Shown here piece by piece: positions 33,263 to 42,401 of a stretch of DNA of 64,000 bases; position 1 is the first letter of the stretch, and every line of letters starts with the position of its first letter. A program made the translations under genes and the position numbers. Source of the DNA: JBGASG01 sp046328035. GTDB taxonomy: Bacteria; Cyanobacteriota; Vampirovibrionia; Obscuribacterales; Obscuribacteraceae. The stretch covers positions 372,001-436,000 of the forward strand of contig JAXLXI010000001.1 in assembly GCA_046328035.1 (NCBI GenBank). Reading direction: 5' to 3'. The notes below the pieces were generated by a model, which was given only the letters and a program-made list of their open reading frames with translations, had not been told where the DNA came from and did no database searches.

Positions 33263-33690
33263 GTGTGCCACGCATGTTCAACAACTGGAGGTGAGAGTCC
33301 TCACACAACCTGACGATGGTGAAGTGTAGCGAATGCGCAAGGGCGCGACCGTGAGGGGACGTCTGAAGGAAGCGCTGAGCAAAACTGCGATTTGGCGGAC
33401 AGAAACCAGATACGAGGCGGGCGCGCCCGCGCGGCGGCGAGCCAATGATCGCGAAGCGCATAATCGTCAACGGACGCGAACGTAAATCTGGCAGATGCGC
33501 AGTGAAAGTGATTGAACTTACCGTGGGAGATCTGCGCCGTGTCGAAAGCAAACGACTGGGAATCGCAAAAACCGACCGCGGTGGGAAGTCAGCAAAGGAC
33601 GTAGTAACTCGAAACACCGACCAAGCGCGGCAGCACGCAAGCAGGCGGAATTAAACGGTGAAGGTCCAAACGACGGCAAGGTCACGTGAC

Positions 33691-35067
33691 ATGAGTTGCG
33701 AGAACGAGAAGCAACAGAAAACAAAACAGGACTCAACGACAGAGGTAGGTGAAACCTGCGAGACTGGCGACCGAGGAGCGAAAAGTTTGAAGCAACGGAA
33801 GGTGACGCAAAGACCAATCATTGATGGAGAAATTCTAGATAAGGAGAACCTGAAGATCGCCTACGCACGCGTCGTCAAAAACGGCGGTGCAGCTGGGATC
33901 GACAGGCTTAGCACCGATGACCTACAAGCGTACCTCGCAGCAAACTGGAAACAGATCAAACAAAACTGCTTCAGGGCACTTACAAACCAAGACCGGTGAG
34001 ACGGGTGAACATCCCGAAGCCCGGCGGAGGAAACGACGGCGCTGGGGATACCGACAGTCATGGACCGTTTTATTCAACAAGCATCATGCAAGTGCTGCAA
34101 CTTTTCGTGGGACAGCACATTTTCCGAGCACAGTTACGGTTTTCGACCAGGTGAATCGGCGAAGAACAGGCAGTAGAAGCCGCCCGCAAACACATTGAGG
34201 GAGGCTACCGAGTAGTCGTGGATATTGATCTGGAGAAGTTCTTTGATCGAGTGAATCACGACGTCCTGATGAACCGGGTAACGAAGCGAATTTCCGACAA
34301 GCGAGTGCACAAGTTGATCCGTGCGTACTTAAATGCCGGAGCATTGGAAGGCGGGCTGACCAGCGCGAGCAAAAGAGGATACCACAAGGCGGACCGCTTT
34401 CGCCGCTACTCTCAAACACGCTGCTTGATATCGAACTTGACCGAGAACTGGAACGACGGAACCTTCACTTTGTGCGATACGCAGATGACTGCAATATCTG
34501 CGTTGAGTCGGCAGGCCGGAGAAGCGCGTGATGAAAGGGATCACGGAGTTTCTAGGAAAACGGCTCGGGCTACAAGTGAACAAGGAGAAAGATGCGGTGG
34601 GAAAGCCTTGGTCCGAGCTTCCTTGGAGTTAACTTTTACGCTGGCACAATCGAGGTGTAAAACCGCGCGTGGCTTCAAGAACCTCGCCAGGTTCAAACAG
34701 CGAATTCGCGAGCCCCAGCCCGACCAACAAAAGGTAAAAGCGTCAGTCAAGTGATTGGAGGTCTACGCGAATACCTCTTGGGCTGGCGCGGATACTTCGT
34801 TGTCTGCGATACGCCGAAAGTGTTTCGCAATTTGGGATAAATGGATTCGGCGTCGTATTAGATGCTACATCTGGCATAATGGAAACGGAGACGCGGCACC
34901 GATACACCGAGTTGCTTCGGCGGGGAATCCACCCGCAGGATGCAGCACGTGCTAGTGGTTCGGCGAAGGGACCATGGCGACTGAGCAAAAATTCAATACT
35001 CCACCATGCTATCCGAAGCGCTGCCCTGCACGCTCTCGGGCTCCCGAAGCTAGTCTCCGCATCATGA
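33691..35067 (+). pseudogene. Group II intron reverse transcriptase/maturase, several frameshifts
   Basis: Fragments in different frames line up along an LtrA-type protein. In order: ENLKIAYARVVKNGGAAGID (33691-33999 frame), then VRRVNIPKPGGG, LGIPTVMDRFIQQA, STFSEHSYGFRPG, the fragment YRVVVDIDLEKFFDRVNHDV (from 34218), PQGGPLSPLLSNTLLDIELD, the catalytic VRYADDCNICVE, and the maturase-specific part REYLLGWRGYF with KWIRRRIRCYIW and SAKGPWRLSKNSILHHA, ending near 35067. Intact it would be about 450 aa. At least five shifts and internal stops break it. The catalytic YADD is still readable. Neighbouring genes are intact, so this is decay, not general sequencing error. Confidence 0.88.
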
Positions 35068-35076
35068 CCGCTGCCG

Positions 35077-35110
35077 AACCGCCGTGTACGGACCCGTACG
35101 CACGGTGGTG
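35077..35110 (+). ncRNA. Group II intron domain V
   Basis: Exactly 34 bases. ACCGCCGTG pairs with CACGGTGGT, and the middle GTACGGACCCGTAC forms the distal stem-loop with a bulge between. The catalytic triad position reads CGC. Domain VI follows (35111-35147), with GTCC-GCGA-GGAC at its tip and A35140 as likely branch point. Pairing looks intact despite the broken protein gene. Confidence 0.8.
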
Positions 35111-35147
35111 TGAGGGGGAAAGTCCGCGAGGACCTACCTATCTCGAT

Positions 35148-36388
35148 TAGTCGGCGATGGTGACGAAGTGGGTGGCGCCCTCCGGCTGCGGCTTGCGCAG
35201 ATCGGTCATGCCGTTGTTTGTGTTCATGCTGTAAACGAGCATGCGGGCATCCAGGCAAACGACCATGGGCAACTGAGCACCGCCTTTTAGCTCGACCAGT
35301 TGTTTCTCCAGATCTGCGCGCGTGCGCACATCGCGGATGTTGTCGTCGGTGATCCCTTCAGGACGCTGATTGGCAGGGTCATCGTCGAGGTCGAAGCCGC
35401 GATTTGTCATCACTCCCATTTTCTCGCCGGTTAAGCGATAGACTTCGGAAGCAACTGCGAAAGCGGGTATGCCACCGGTCTTGGAGAATACTCCGTGACC
35501 GGCTTCCTCCAGTGGTTTCTTCTCGCCGTTCGCTAAGAGCCAGTGGTCATCGTAATGAGTGGCTTGCCAGTTTTCGCCTCTCAGCACTTGCGGCGGGCCC
35601 TGCACAAAGGTCATCGGGGGATTCAGATGCTGTCCGTAGTCGTTGAGAGCCATGATCTGAAACATCTGCGACGCGTAATTGCGACGACCGGCATCGGGTT
35701 CTTCCTTACCGTCCAGATCGGGCGGAATGCTCACCGCCGGCATGTTGATCGTCTTGCCGTCACGGCCGGTCCATTTTCCTTCCAGAACCGATTGTGCCAC
35801 CATATCCGCCGCCACTGACGGATTGTTGGAGTAAATCTTGTGTTCCAGCGAAGCGGTGCCGCATGTGCCGTGCGGGCCCTGATTAATGCGCTCGGGATCG
35901 GCAGCGTTGAACATGATGCCGCGCGCGGCCATAACTGGATCGCCGGTGCCTTTATAGGTGTCCTTGCTCTCCAGAAGTTTGGTCACGGACTCCAGAGTTT
36001 TGGTGAACTCTAATTCCGGAAGTCCGCGGTCAGCAACGCGTTTCTTGAACGCTTCCAGATCCTGAAGAAACTGTGTGCGCGCTTCCGGATCGGTTATGTA
36101 TTTTTCTGCAGCAGCCTTCAGTCGAGTTTCGGCTGCACCATCGGCAGTGCCGGGGGCACTGCTGGTAACATCGCGCCGCACATCGCCCCCATTGAAAATG
36201 GAGGGTATTTCGATTACCGAACCCATTGCTGCCACGGCAGTTTCTGCCGCCGTTCGACCAACGGTTCTGGCGTAATCTTTTAATAGGTCCACTACATCCA
36301 GGTTATCGGTAGTGGGAAGTGTGCGTGCGTAGTCTGGTGCTTGATCTAACTCGAACCCCGAAGGCCTATTGGGTGACTCAATAGACAT
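35148..36388 (-). pseudogene. Papain-like cysteine peptidase, 5' part, interrupted by an intron
   Basis: Encodes residues 1-413 of an original 454-aa protein. As it stands, translation stops at a TAA (35149-35147) whose last base belongs to the intron. The active-site block is INQGPHGTCGTAS with Gln170 and Cys176, the same six-residue spacing as papain's NQGSCGSCW, and the His is H407 in GATHFVTIAD. The Asn motif is in the separated fragment at 33139-33262. The first 160 residues have no signal peptide and are Ala/Asp-rich, unlike a papain pro-region. It might be a cytoplasmic or specially secreted peptidase. The product without N429 and the last strand is probably inactive. Confidence 0.85.
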
Positions 36389-36569
36389 CGGTGTATTCTC
36401 ATTTTTGAGTTACCTCGGCCAGCCAGGACGAGGTAGAAGAGTAAGGTAGAAAACGGAGCGAATGGTGGGTTGCGCTAATTATAGTGCCAAACTCTTGATT
36501 TCCAACAACAATTTTCGTGCGGCGCGTGTATTCTTATTAGCTCGCCCATGGGCTTGATATAGGTAAGGT

Positions 36570-37937
36570 ATGAAACCAACAACGACGGCGCGCGCGACGA
36601 TCGATCGCGAGAAATTGCAGAACCTGCTTCAGGAAGAAATTAGACTCTACGCTGAGCGTCACCCGCGTTCGAAGCAACTGTTCGAGAAGGCGCGCGAACA
36701 TCTCGTTGGTGGACTGCCGATGCCGTGGATGGCTCGCTGGGGCGCGTTCCCTCTCTTCGTATCCGAAGCGCGCAACGCCAGATTTACTGATGTCGACGGT
36801 CATGAATACGTCGACTTTTGCCTCGGCGACACAGGCGCCATGACCGGTCACTCGCCGCCCCAACTGGTTAAGACCGTCGACGAACAAATCAAAAAGGGCA
36901 TCACTTATATGTTGCCCACGGAAAACGCAATCTGGGTCGCCGAAGAGTTCTCCCGGCGCTTCGGTCTAGCTCACTGGCAGTTCACGCTGTCGGCAACCGA
37001 TGCTAATCGATTTGCGATTCGCATCGCCAGACACGTCACTCAGCGACCTTATGTATTGGTCTTCAACTGGTGTTATCACGGAACCGTAGATGAGTCGTTT
37101 GCCACCACAGAAGGTGACAAGGTAGTGGCGCGCTTCGGAAATCTCGGACCGCCGGTCGATCCCTCGCAAACGACGAGAGTCATCGAGTTCAACGATGTTC
37201 AAGCCCTGACGAACGCACTTAAGGATCAAAAAGTCGCGTGCGTGTTGGCGGAACCGGCGATGACCAACATCGGCATCGTTCATCCCCAGCCGGGCTTCCA
37301 TGATGCTCTGCGCAGAGCGACCAGGGATACCGGCACGTTACTCATTCTGGACGAAACCCACACCATCAGCGCCAGTCCCGGCGGATGTACTCAACTTTAT
37401 GGATTGCAACCAGATATGGTGACAATCGGTAAACCAATCGGTTCCGGCATTCCCGCCGCTGCCTACGGCATGAGCAAAGATGTGGCGGGACGGCTTTCCG
37501 AGGCGCTTTCCGGCGACCATTGCGACACCTGCGGCATCGGTGGCACCCTGGCCGCCAACGCACTTTCCATGGCGGCCATGCGCGCCACTCTGGAAAACAT
37601 ACTGACGCCGGACGCATATAAAGGCATGGTGGCGATGGCCGATAACTTCAAAGCCGGAGTCTTTGATGCGATTGCGGAACTCGGCTTGCCGTGGACTGTC
37701 GCGCAACTTGGTTGCCGCGTCGAATACTGGTTTATGCAGGACGAACCGAAAAACGGTTCCGAAGCCGCGTCGCACATCGATGCCGACCTGGATCGGTACA
37801 TGCATATCGCCTCGCTCAACCGAGGCGTTTTGATGACGCCCTTCCATAATATGGCGCTGCTTTGCCCCAGCACCACGCAAGCTGATGTGGACAGGCATAC
37901 ACAAGTGTTCCATGAGATTGCCGGTCGCCTGATCTAA
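36570..37937 (+). CDS. Class III PLP aminotransferase (glutamate-1-semialdehyde mutase-like)
   Basis: A 455-aa fold-type I PLP enzyme. The lysine that binds PLP is K288 in MVTIGKPIGSGIPAAAYG, and the PLP-ring aspartate is D261 in LLILDETHT. The N-terminal HLVGGLPMPW and DVDGHEYVDFCLGD blocks and FNWCYHGTVDE are typical of the GSA-aminomutase branch, but the sequence differs from true HemL (which reads SPVRAF or similar after GG), so amine or amino acid transamination is as likely. No haem biosynthesis genes are nearby. It stands alone, divergent from the split peptidase gene across about 180 bases that contain no recognisable feature. Confidence 0.85.
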   Translation: MKPTTTARATIDREKLQNLLQEEIRLYAERHPRSKQLFEKAREHLVGGLPMPWMARWGAFPLFVSEARNARFTDVDGHEYVDFCLGDTGAMTGHSPPQLVKTVDEQIKKGITYMLPTENAIWVAEEFSRRFGLAHWQFTLSATDANRFAIRIARHVTQRPYVLVFNWCYHGTVDESFATTEGDKVVARFGNLGPPVDPSQTTRVIEFNDVQALTNALKDQKVACVLAEPAMTNIGIVHPQPGFHDALRRATRDTGTLLILDETHTISASPGGCTQLYGLQPDMVTIGKPIGSGIPAAAYGMSKDVAGRLSEALSGDHCDTCGIGGTLAANALSMAAMRATLENILTPDAYKGMVAMADNFKAGVFDAIAELGLPWTVAQLGCRVEYWFMQDEPKNGSEAASHIDADLDRYMHIASLNRGVLMTPFHNMALLCPSTTQADVDRHTQVFHEIAGRLI

Positions 37938-38063
37938 ACCTCCTGGAAACAACCCGCACAATCTTGGAAGTGTTAGGGTGCGGCGCCGCCGTGCCGGTTC
38001 GCCTGGCTTAATGGGGATATGAGCAATTCACTCCTACCCCAATTGAAAAGGACTCGACCGATC

Positions 38064-38525
38064 ATGAATACACGCAAACTGGCACTTGGTTTGATGATTA
38101 CTGCTACTACCCTGGCTTCGATGAGTTTCGTGCCGCAGTCGGCGCAAGCCGAGGAGTCGCATGCGGTTAAGAACAAGTTGCCATTGCCCGCACGAGTCGT
38201 CGGCGCCCTTGCACAGGTACCACTGTCCGCCGGCTCGAAGATGATCGACGCGACCAGTGTCGTTTCTGAAAAAGTGGTTGAGGTGCAGTTGCCCAGACCT
38301 GTCCGCCTTGCCTTCACCCCGGTGCGCGCGACCGCTGCCGGCGTCAACCTGGCGTTGCTCGGTACATTTCACAGTCAGGGCATGTTCACTGATAGCCAGC
38401 GCTCCGACACGCTTCCGCGCGCCGCTGTCAACTGCGTGATCAATGCAACACCCTGTTTCCTCATCGGTTCATATGCAGTGACGAAACAAGACCTGCGCGC
38501 GGTGATTAAGGGCGGTGACTCATAA
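38064..38525 (+). CDS. Small exported protein, 153 aa
   Basis: ATG 38064 gives a signal peptide (MNTRKLALGLMITATTLASM, cleavage after AQA). The frame opens at 38019. The mature part is amphipathic and basic (LPLPARVVGALAQVPLSAGS, QLPRPVRLAFTPVRATAAGV) with two cysteines (NCVINATPCFL) that could form a disulfide. Not recognised. The next gene follows 74 bases later on the same strand. Confidence 0.65.
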   Translation: MNTRKLALGLMITATTLASMSFVPQSAQAEESHAVKNKLPLPARVVGALAQVPLSAGSKMIDATSVVSEKVVEVQLPRPVRLAFTPVRATAAGVNLALLGTFHSQGMFTDSQRSDTLPRAAVNCVINATPCFLIGSYAVTKQDLRAVIKGGDS

Positions 38526-38599
38526 CGCATCTGGTGATTCATATCAGCCGTATCCGGGCAGTTCTCAAATAGAACGCGGTTCGCCACTCGGAGACGACG

Positions 38600-39928
38600 A
38601 TGGCTCTATCTACAAGACTGCTCGGGATGCTTCTGTTTCTCTCGTGCAGTTTTGTATTTGGTGCATTCGCGTCGGCGCCGGCGTTCGCGCAAACTGCCGA
38701 GTCTGATGCATTGATGCGGCAAGCGTTGCCGCTTCTCGCGCGGCACCAATACGATCCAGCCAGTCGCTTGCTTTATCGGGCAGCGCAGCTGGCACCGCAG
38801 GATGCCTACGTTCAATACAATCTCGGCATTGCTTTCTCCGGGTTGAAGCGCTACCGCGAAGCGTGGCAGGCGTTCGCCATGGCTCGACAACTGCAGCCAG
38901 GCGAGGCATCTAATTGGATAGCGCTTGCCCATGCATACGGCGAGTGTGGCGACAAGAAAAACTGCATTGCCATGCTCCACGACACGCAACGTCGTTTTAG
39001 ATTGAGCCCCGAAGAACAACAAAACGTTGCCGGCTTGTTAGCCGAATACGGCGATGGCCGCGATGGTGCCGTGCAAGGGCTCGCCAATCTCGTGAATAGC
39101 CAGCCGCAAAACGCCGAGATGCACAACACCCTCGCCATCAGCTACCTCAAGGCAAATCGCTTCAAAGAGGCGATGTCCGAATTGCAAACCTGCATCAAGC
39201 TGGCACCAAATAACCCTGGTCTCTACCACAACCTGATGTACTGTCAGGACAAGCTCGGCGATCTGGAAGGACTGCAGGCAACACGTAAGCAGTTCCTGCA
39301 GAAGTTTCCGAGCAGCAAAGACGCCGGCACGGTCGCCGAAGAAATTACTTACTACGACAAAGACTTTGCCCGCACTCGCAAGCAGGAAGCTGCAGCCGCG
39401 CAGTCGACGAAACCAGGACCATTCGCCGATATGAAGTCGCCGGTCAAGGTTTATGTACACGATCGCCTCTCGGGACGCACCACCTGGAGTGCCCAGCAGA
39501 CTAAGACAGCGGCGGCGGCGCCGAAGATCAATTATTCGCTGATGGTGGAGCGCGCTCTCGATCAATGGACCAACGCCACGGGGCGCAAAATCACTTTCCT
39601 GATCAGTGACAATCCGCAGACCGCCAACATCGAGTGTCAATGGACGCCGGACAGAAGCAAGCTGCACTATGCCTTTGCCGCCGGTGTCACATCCTATTCA
39701 TACAATAGTCTGAAAGAACCCAAAGCCACCATCTTTCTTCTTACCGAGTGCGAAGACGACAACGATTTTCTGGAGACCTCCCTGCATGAGATTGGGCATG
39801 CGATTGGTTTGTCGCACAGTTCCAGTCCGCAGGACGTCATGTATTCGAGCGGTCAGGTCCGCACGAAAGGCGCTGCACCGGCGCTCTCGGCCAACGATAT
39901 CACTCGCGTGCGCCGACTGTATCCTTAG
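38600..39928 (+). CDS. Exported TPR protein with C-terminal matrixin-type zinc metalloprotease domain
   Basis: A 442-aa protein with a signal peptide (about residues 1-30, ending FAQTA). Residues about 45-230 form four or five TPR repeats (LLYRAAQLAPQDAYVQYNLG, NAEMHNTLAISYLKANRFKE). Residues about 275-442 look like a matrixin (M10) domain: VKVYVHD at the start, ALDQWTNATGRKITF, and the zinc site HEIGHAIGLSHS with a Met-turn-like SPQDVMYSS. HExxHxxGxxH is complete, so it should be active. TPR repeats probably bring a protein partner to the protease. GGAG six bases before the ATG supports the start. Confidence 0.88.
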   Translation: MALSTRLLGMLLFLSCSFVFGAFASAPAFAQTAESDALMRQALPLLARHQYDPASRLLYRAAQLAPQDAYVQYNLGIAFSGLKRYREAWQAFAMARQLQPGEASNWIALAHAYGECGDKKNCIAMLHDTQRRFRLSPEEQQNVAGLLAEYGDGRDGAVQGLANLVNSQPQNAEMHNTLAISYLKANRFKEAMSELQTCIKLAPNNPGLYHNLMYCQDKLGDLEGLQATRKQFLQKFPSSKDAGTVAEEITYYDKDFARTRKQEAAAAQSTKPGPFADMKSPVKVYVHDRLSGRTTWSAQQTKTAAAAPKINYSLMVERALDQWTNATGRKITFLISDNPQTANIECQWTPDRSKLHYAFAAGVTSYSYNSLKEPKATIFLLTECEDDNDFLETSLHEIGHAIGLSHSSSPQDVMYSSGQVRTKGAAPALSANDITRVRRLYP

Positions 39929-40064
39929 CAGAACCCTGTGGCATGTGACTTTAGGCACCCGGTTAGTGCCGCAAGTTGTGCTGAACGTCACGGACCGCCG
40001 TTGTTCGCGTCATGCAATAATTGAACTACGGTCTCCACGGTCCTCGCCAGAGGCGTTCATCGTC

Positions 40065-40328
40065 ATGATCCCTCAAGTCTCGAAGAGAAACATTCCTTCG
40101 ACTGTCATCGCTATTGCGTGCATTTGCTTGGTCATGCAATGGCGAGACGCTCTCGCCTTGATTTGGGATGACATCGAGTGCGCCATAGTGCGCGCCATGG
40201 GTGGCGCAGCATACTGGACGGAGCAACATTGGCACACTGTGAAGAGACCCGCCAAAGGCTGGCGTGAACGAGTTCATTACGGGTCCGTAGAGGAATTTTG
40301 GCGGACGACAAGAATCAGGTGTCCCTAG
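40065..40328 (+). CDS. Small membrane protein, 87 aa, possibly frameshifted at its 3' end
   Basis: MIPQVSKRNIPSTVIAIACI starts one membrane segment; a soluble part follows (WTEQHWHTVKRPAKGWRERV). The reading frame is open further upstream, but that part overlaps the metalloprotease gene antiparallel to sense, so ATG 40065 (GAGG 11 bases before) is chosen. Near 40295 a switch to the next frame gives HYGSVEEF followed by LADDKNQVSLGGYDAVLISP, a smoother acidic ending at 40390. Either a one-base indel or two overlapping small genes is present. Confidence 0.45.
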   Translation: MIPQVSKRNIPSTVIAIACICLVMQWRDALALIWDDIECAIVRAMGGAAYWTEQHWHTVKRPAKGWRERVHYGSVEEFWRTTRIRCP

Positions 40329-40390
40329 GTGGCTATGATGCCGTTCTTATCAGTCCATACGACATCAGCGAAGATGATGAACCCATCTAG
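40298..40390 (+). CDS. 30-aa acidic frame, either separate or the continuation of its neighbour
   Basis: TTG 40298 preceded by AGAGGAATT opens ADDKNQVSLGGYDAVLISPY and ends DDEPI, TAG. The upstream AGAGG is well placed. It could be a tiny gene coupled to the 87-aa frame or its true C-terminus after a frameshift. It ends within the convergent kinase gene by four bases. Confidence 0.3.
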   Translation: MADDKNQVSLGGYDAVLISPYDISEDDEPI

Positions 40391-41331
40391 AGCAGCGCTC
40401 GGAGTTCGGCTAGGACGCTGGGATATTCTGGGAAGTAGTGCAGGTCGCTGAGGCTGTGTTCGATCAGGTAAAGTGATAGCCGTTCTTCGAGTGAGGAAAA
40501 CGCGAACACCTCTGGATAAAACTCGCGGTACCAGACCAGCAGGTCGGCGTAGTCCTCGTCACGAATCAGATGTTCATGGTGCGCACTCACGTACTTGCGC
40601 GGATAGCGCACCATCCTGGTCACCAGATCGAGCACGTAGTCGATAGAAGCAATTTCGGTGCGCTCGAAATCGAGAATACCTGTCACCATGCCGTCTGCCA
40701 CCAGAAAGTTGTCGAAATGCGGATCGTAATATGTGAGCGCAAGCGTTTGTTCGCGCAGCGCCTCGTGATGAGCCTGTACATGCATGCGGATCCGCTGGGC
40801 TGAGTCGGTATTGATGGCACCACTTTGTTCGGCTTGGTCCAGTCGATGCTCAATGCGCGAACAAATATGGTCGTGCCAATTCAAAGGTGCATCTGAGATT
40901 TTGTCTGCAGTGCTGGCAGGGAACCTTGCTGCGAAACCGCTGTAGTCGGTTTCGTTGATGACTCGCAGGATGTCGCAAATTTCTTTGACTAGCTTGCGTC
41001 TCTGTTCTACCGAATACAGGTGCCAAAGGGTATAGAGGTTGTCGCCGGGAATCTTCCTATAAATGATGTATGGCAAATCAGATTCGTTGAGTGAGGTATC
41101 GGCATGCACCACTTCGGGTGAACAGATCCTCCCAGCGAACAGTTGGCACAGAAAGACTTCTTTCTCGAGGGCGAGACGATCCTCGGCGGATTTGCCGATT
41201 TTCAGAACCAACTCCTCGTCTACTGAGAACACATCGTTGGAGAATCCGATTTCAATGCGAAATAGAGATCTCTTGCTGCCGAATCCGGCTCTCTCCAGGA
41301 TGTCGCGCGCCAGGTCGACTTTGGGTATCAA
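40387..41331 (-). CDS. APH-fold phosphotransferase (aminoglycoside/choline kinase-like)
   Basis: A 314-aa small-molecule kinase of the APH family. VLKIGKSAEDRLALEKEVF holds the ATP-binding lysine and the Glu of helix C. The catalytic loop is LTYYDPHFDNFLV (the family HxDxxxxN, with Tyr replacing the usual His) and the Mg-binding motif is TGILDFERTEI. The start is taken as TTG 41331, which overlaps the TGA of the upstream oxidoreductase gene (TTGA) and has GGTGA just before it; the longer frame to 41358 would overlap by 31 bases. The substrate is unknown. Coupling to a sugar-type oxidoreductase suggests a sugar or cyclitol (inference). Confidence 0.75.
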   Translation of the reverse strand: MIPKVDLARDILERAGFGSKRSLFRIEIGFSNDVFSVDEELVLKIGKSAEDRLALEKEVFLCQLFAGRICSPEVVHADTSLNESDLPYIIYRKIPGDNLYTLWHLYSVEQRRKLVKEICDILRVINETDYSGFAARFPASTADKISDAPLNWHDHICSRIEHRLDQAEQSGAINTDSAQRIRMHVQAHHEALREQTLALTYYDPHFDNFLVADGMVTGILDFERTEIASIDYVLDLVTRMVRYPRKYVSAHHEHLIRDEDYADLLVWYREFYPEVFAFSSLEERLSLYLIEHSLSDLHYFPEYPSVLAELRALL

Positions 41332-42401
41332 ACGGTCACCAGAGCTTCCTGTCCACATTTAATGGCAGTCTCGATGACCCGCATGGTCTTGAGTGCGTCG
41401 CGCGGATTTACCGGCGGTGCCGTGCCATTGCGAACCGCGCTCTCGAGAAGACGATAGAACTCGCTATACGCGCCCGGCTCGCTGACCACAGACTTCTCCA
41501 GAGTTTCGTCGCCCTGCAGATACTTCAGCGTCCCATTCATCGATATCGGCTCCTTCCCCCACTCATCGGAGGGAGGACGCTTACCGGCTCGCAAGTCAGC
41601 TTCTTGCGGGTCCAGTCCAAATTTCTCATAGCTGCCATTGGCGGCGAGAACGCGGAAGCGCGGCCCTTGTATGGCGGAAATTGCGTTCATCCACAGATGG
41701 GCTGTGACACCATTGGCGAATTTGATGGCGACAAAACTGTCATCATCGGCGGTGGCGCCGGGTCGACGCAGTTCGGTCTCTGCATAAATATGAACTGGTT
41801 CGCCGAACAGCACCAGCGCCTGATCGATCAGGTGGCTTCCCAGGTCAAACAGCAATCCACCTGCCTCTTCGAGGCTCGACGTTTCTCGCCAGGCGCTTTT
41901 GTTGACGGCGGGACGCCACCGCTCAAAACGTGACTCGAATCGATACACCGATTGCAGCGTGCCGTCGTCAATCAGTTTGCGCAACGTGAGGAAGTCATTG
42001 TCCCAGCGGCGATTCTGGAAAACAGTGAGCAATGTGTTGGTTTCCTCCGAGATAGCAACCAACTCTTCAGCATCGCAGGATGTGGTGGCAATCGGTTTGT
42101 CGATGACCGTTGCCAATCGGCTATGCAGTGACTTCTGAGCAAGCGGGGCGTGATGAATGTTGGGTGTTGCAATCACGACGATGTCGAAGCGCTTCGCATT
42201 GCTAAACACTTCATCTGCGCTGTTCAGCAGTTCAGCATCGGGGAATTCAGCGTGCGCTTTCGTCTGCCGCTCTTTATTACTGGTGACGACCGCTGCCAGT
42301 GACAGCCCTGGGGTCGTAGCTATGAGAGGCGCGTGGAACGCCGACCCGGCGAGTCCGTAGCCGAGCAGGGCGACTTTGAGTGGTTCTTGAGAATTAGGCA
42401 T
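41328..42401 (-). CDS. Gfo/Idh/MocA family NAD(P)-dependent oxidoreductase
   Basis: A 357-aa dehydrogenase. The Rossmann motif is VALLGYGLAGSAFHAPLI (GxGxxG), followed by IVVIATPNIHHAPLA and the family DKP motif in VIDKPIATT (usually EKP). The C-terminal half carries GGLLFDLGSHLIDQALVLFG with the conserved Asp and His. Such enzymes oxidise or reduce sugars and inositols. Coupled by a four-base overlap to the APH-like kinase. The start context AGAATACACCGATG is shared with the peptidase gene start at 36388. Confidence 0.9.
   Translation of the reverse strand: MPNSQEPLKVALLGYGLAGSAFHAPLIATTPGLSLAAVVTSNKERQTKAHAEFPDAELLNSADEVFSNAKRFDIVVIATPNIHHAPLAQKSLHSRLATVIDKPIATTSCDAEELVAISEETNTLLTVFQNRRWDNDFLTLRKLIDDGTLQSVYRFESRFERWRPAVNKSAWRETSSLEEAGGLLFDLGSHLIDQALVLFGEPVHIYAETELRRPGATADDDSFVAIKFANGVTAHLWMNAISAIQGPRFRVLAANGSYEKFGLDPQEADLRAGKRPPSDEWGKEPISMNGTLKYLQGDETLEKSVVSEPGAYSEFYRLLESAVRNGTAPPVNPRDALKTMRVIETAIKCGQEALVTV

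Larger units (their letters stand above)
33263..35147 (+). mobile_element. Group II intron, 1885 bases, antisense to its host gene
   Basis: The 5' end GTGTGCCACGC fits the GUGYG intron start, followed by domain I-like sequence containing GGAGGTGAGAGTCCTC. The 3' end carries a 34-base domain V (35077-35110) and a domain VI with a bulged A at 35140, seven bases before the end at ...CTCGAT. These ends are supported independently: removing exactly 33263-35147 restores the host reading frame and its papain motif. The host gene is on the minus strand and the intron on the plus strand, so host transcripts cannot be rescued by splicing. The internal reverse transcriptase is decayed. Confidence 0.9.

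Noticed and set aside
33186..33617. 143-aa minus-strand frame
   Set aside because: It spans the intron boundary and reads through intron domain I in antisense; only the last part coincides with the host exon, in a different frame.
36570..37937. Glutamate-1-semialdehyde aminomutase (hemL)
   Set aside because: The fold and class fit, but the signature blocks differ from true HemL and no haem gene is adjacent, so only the broader family is claimed.
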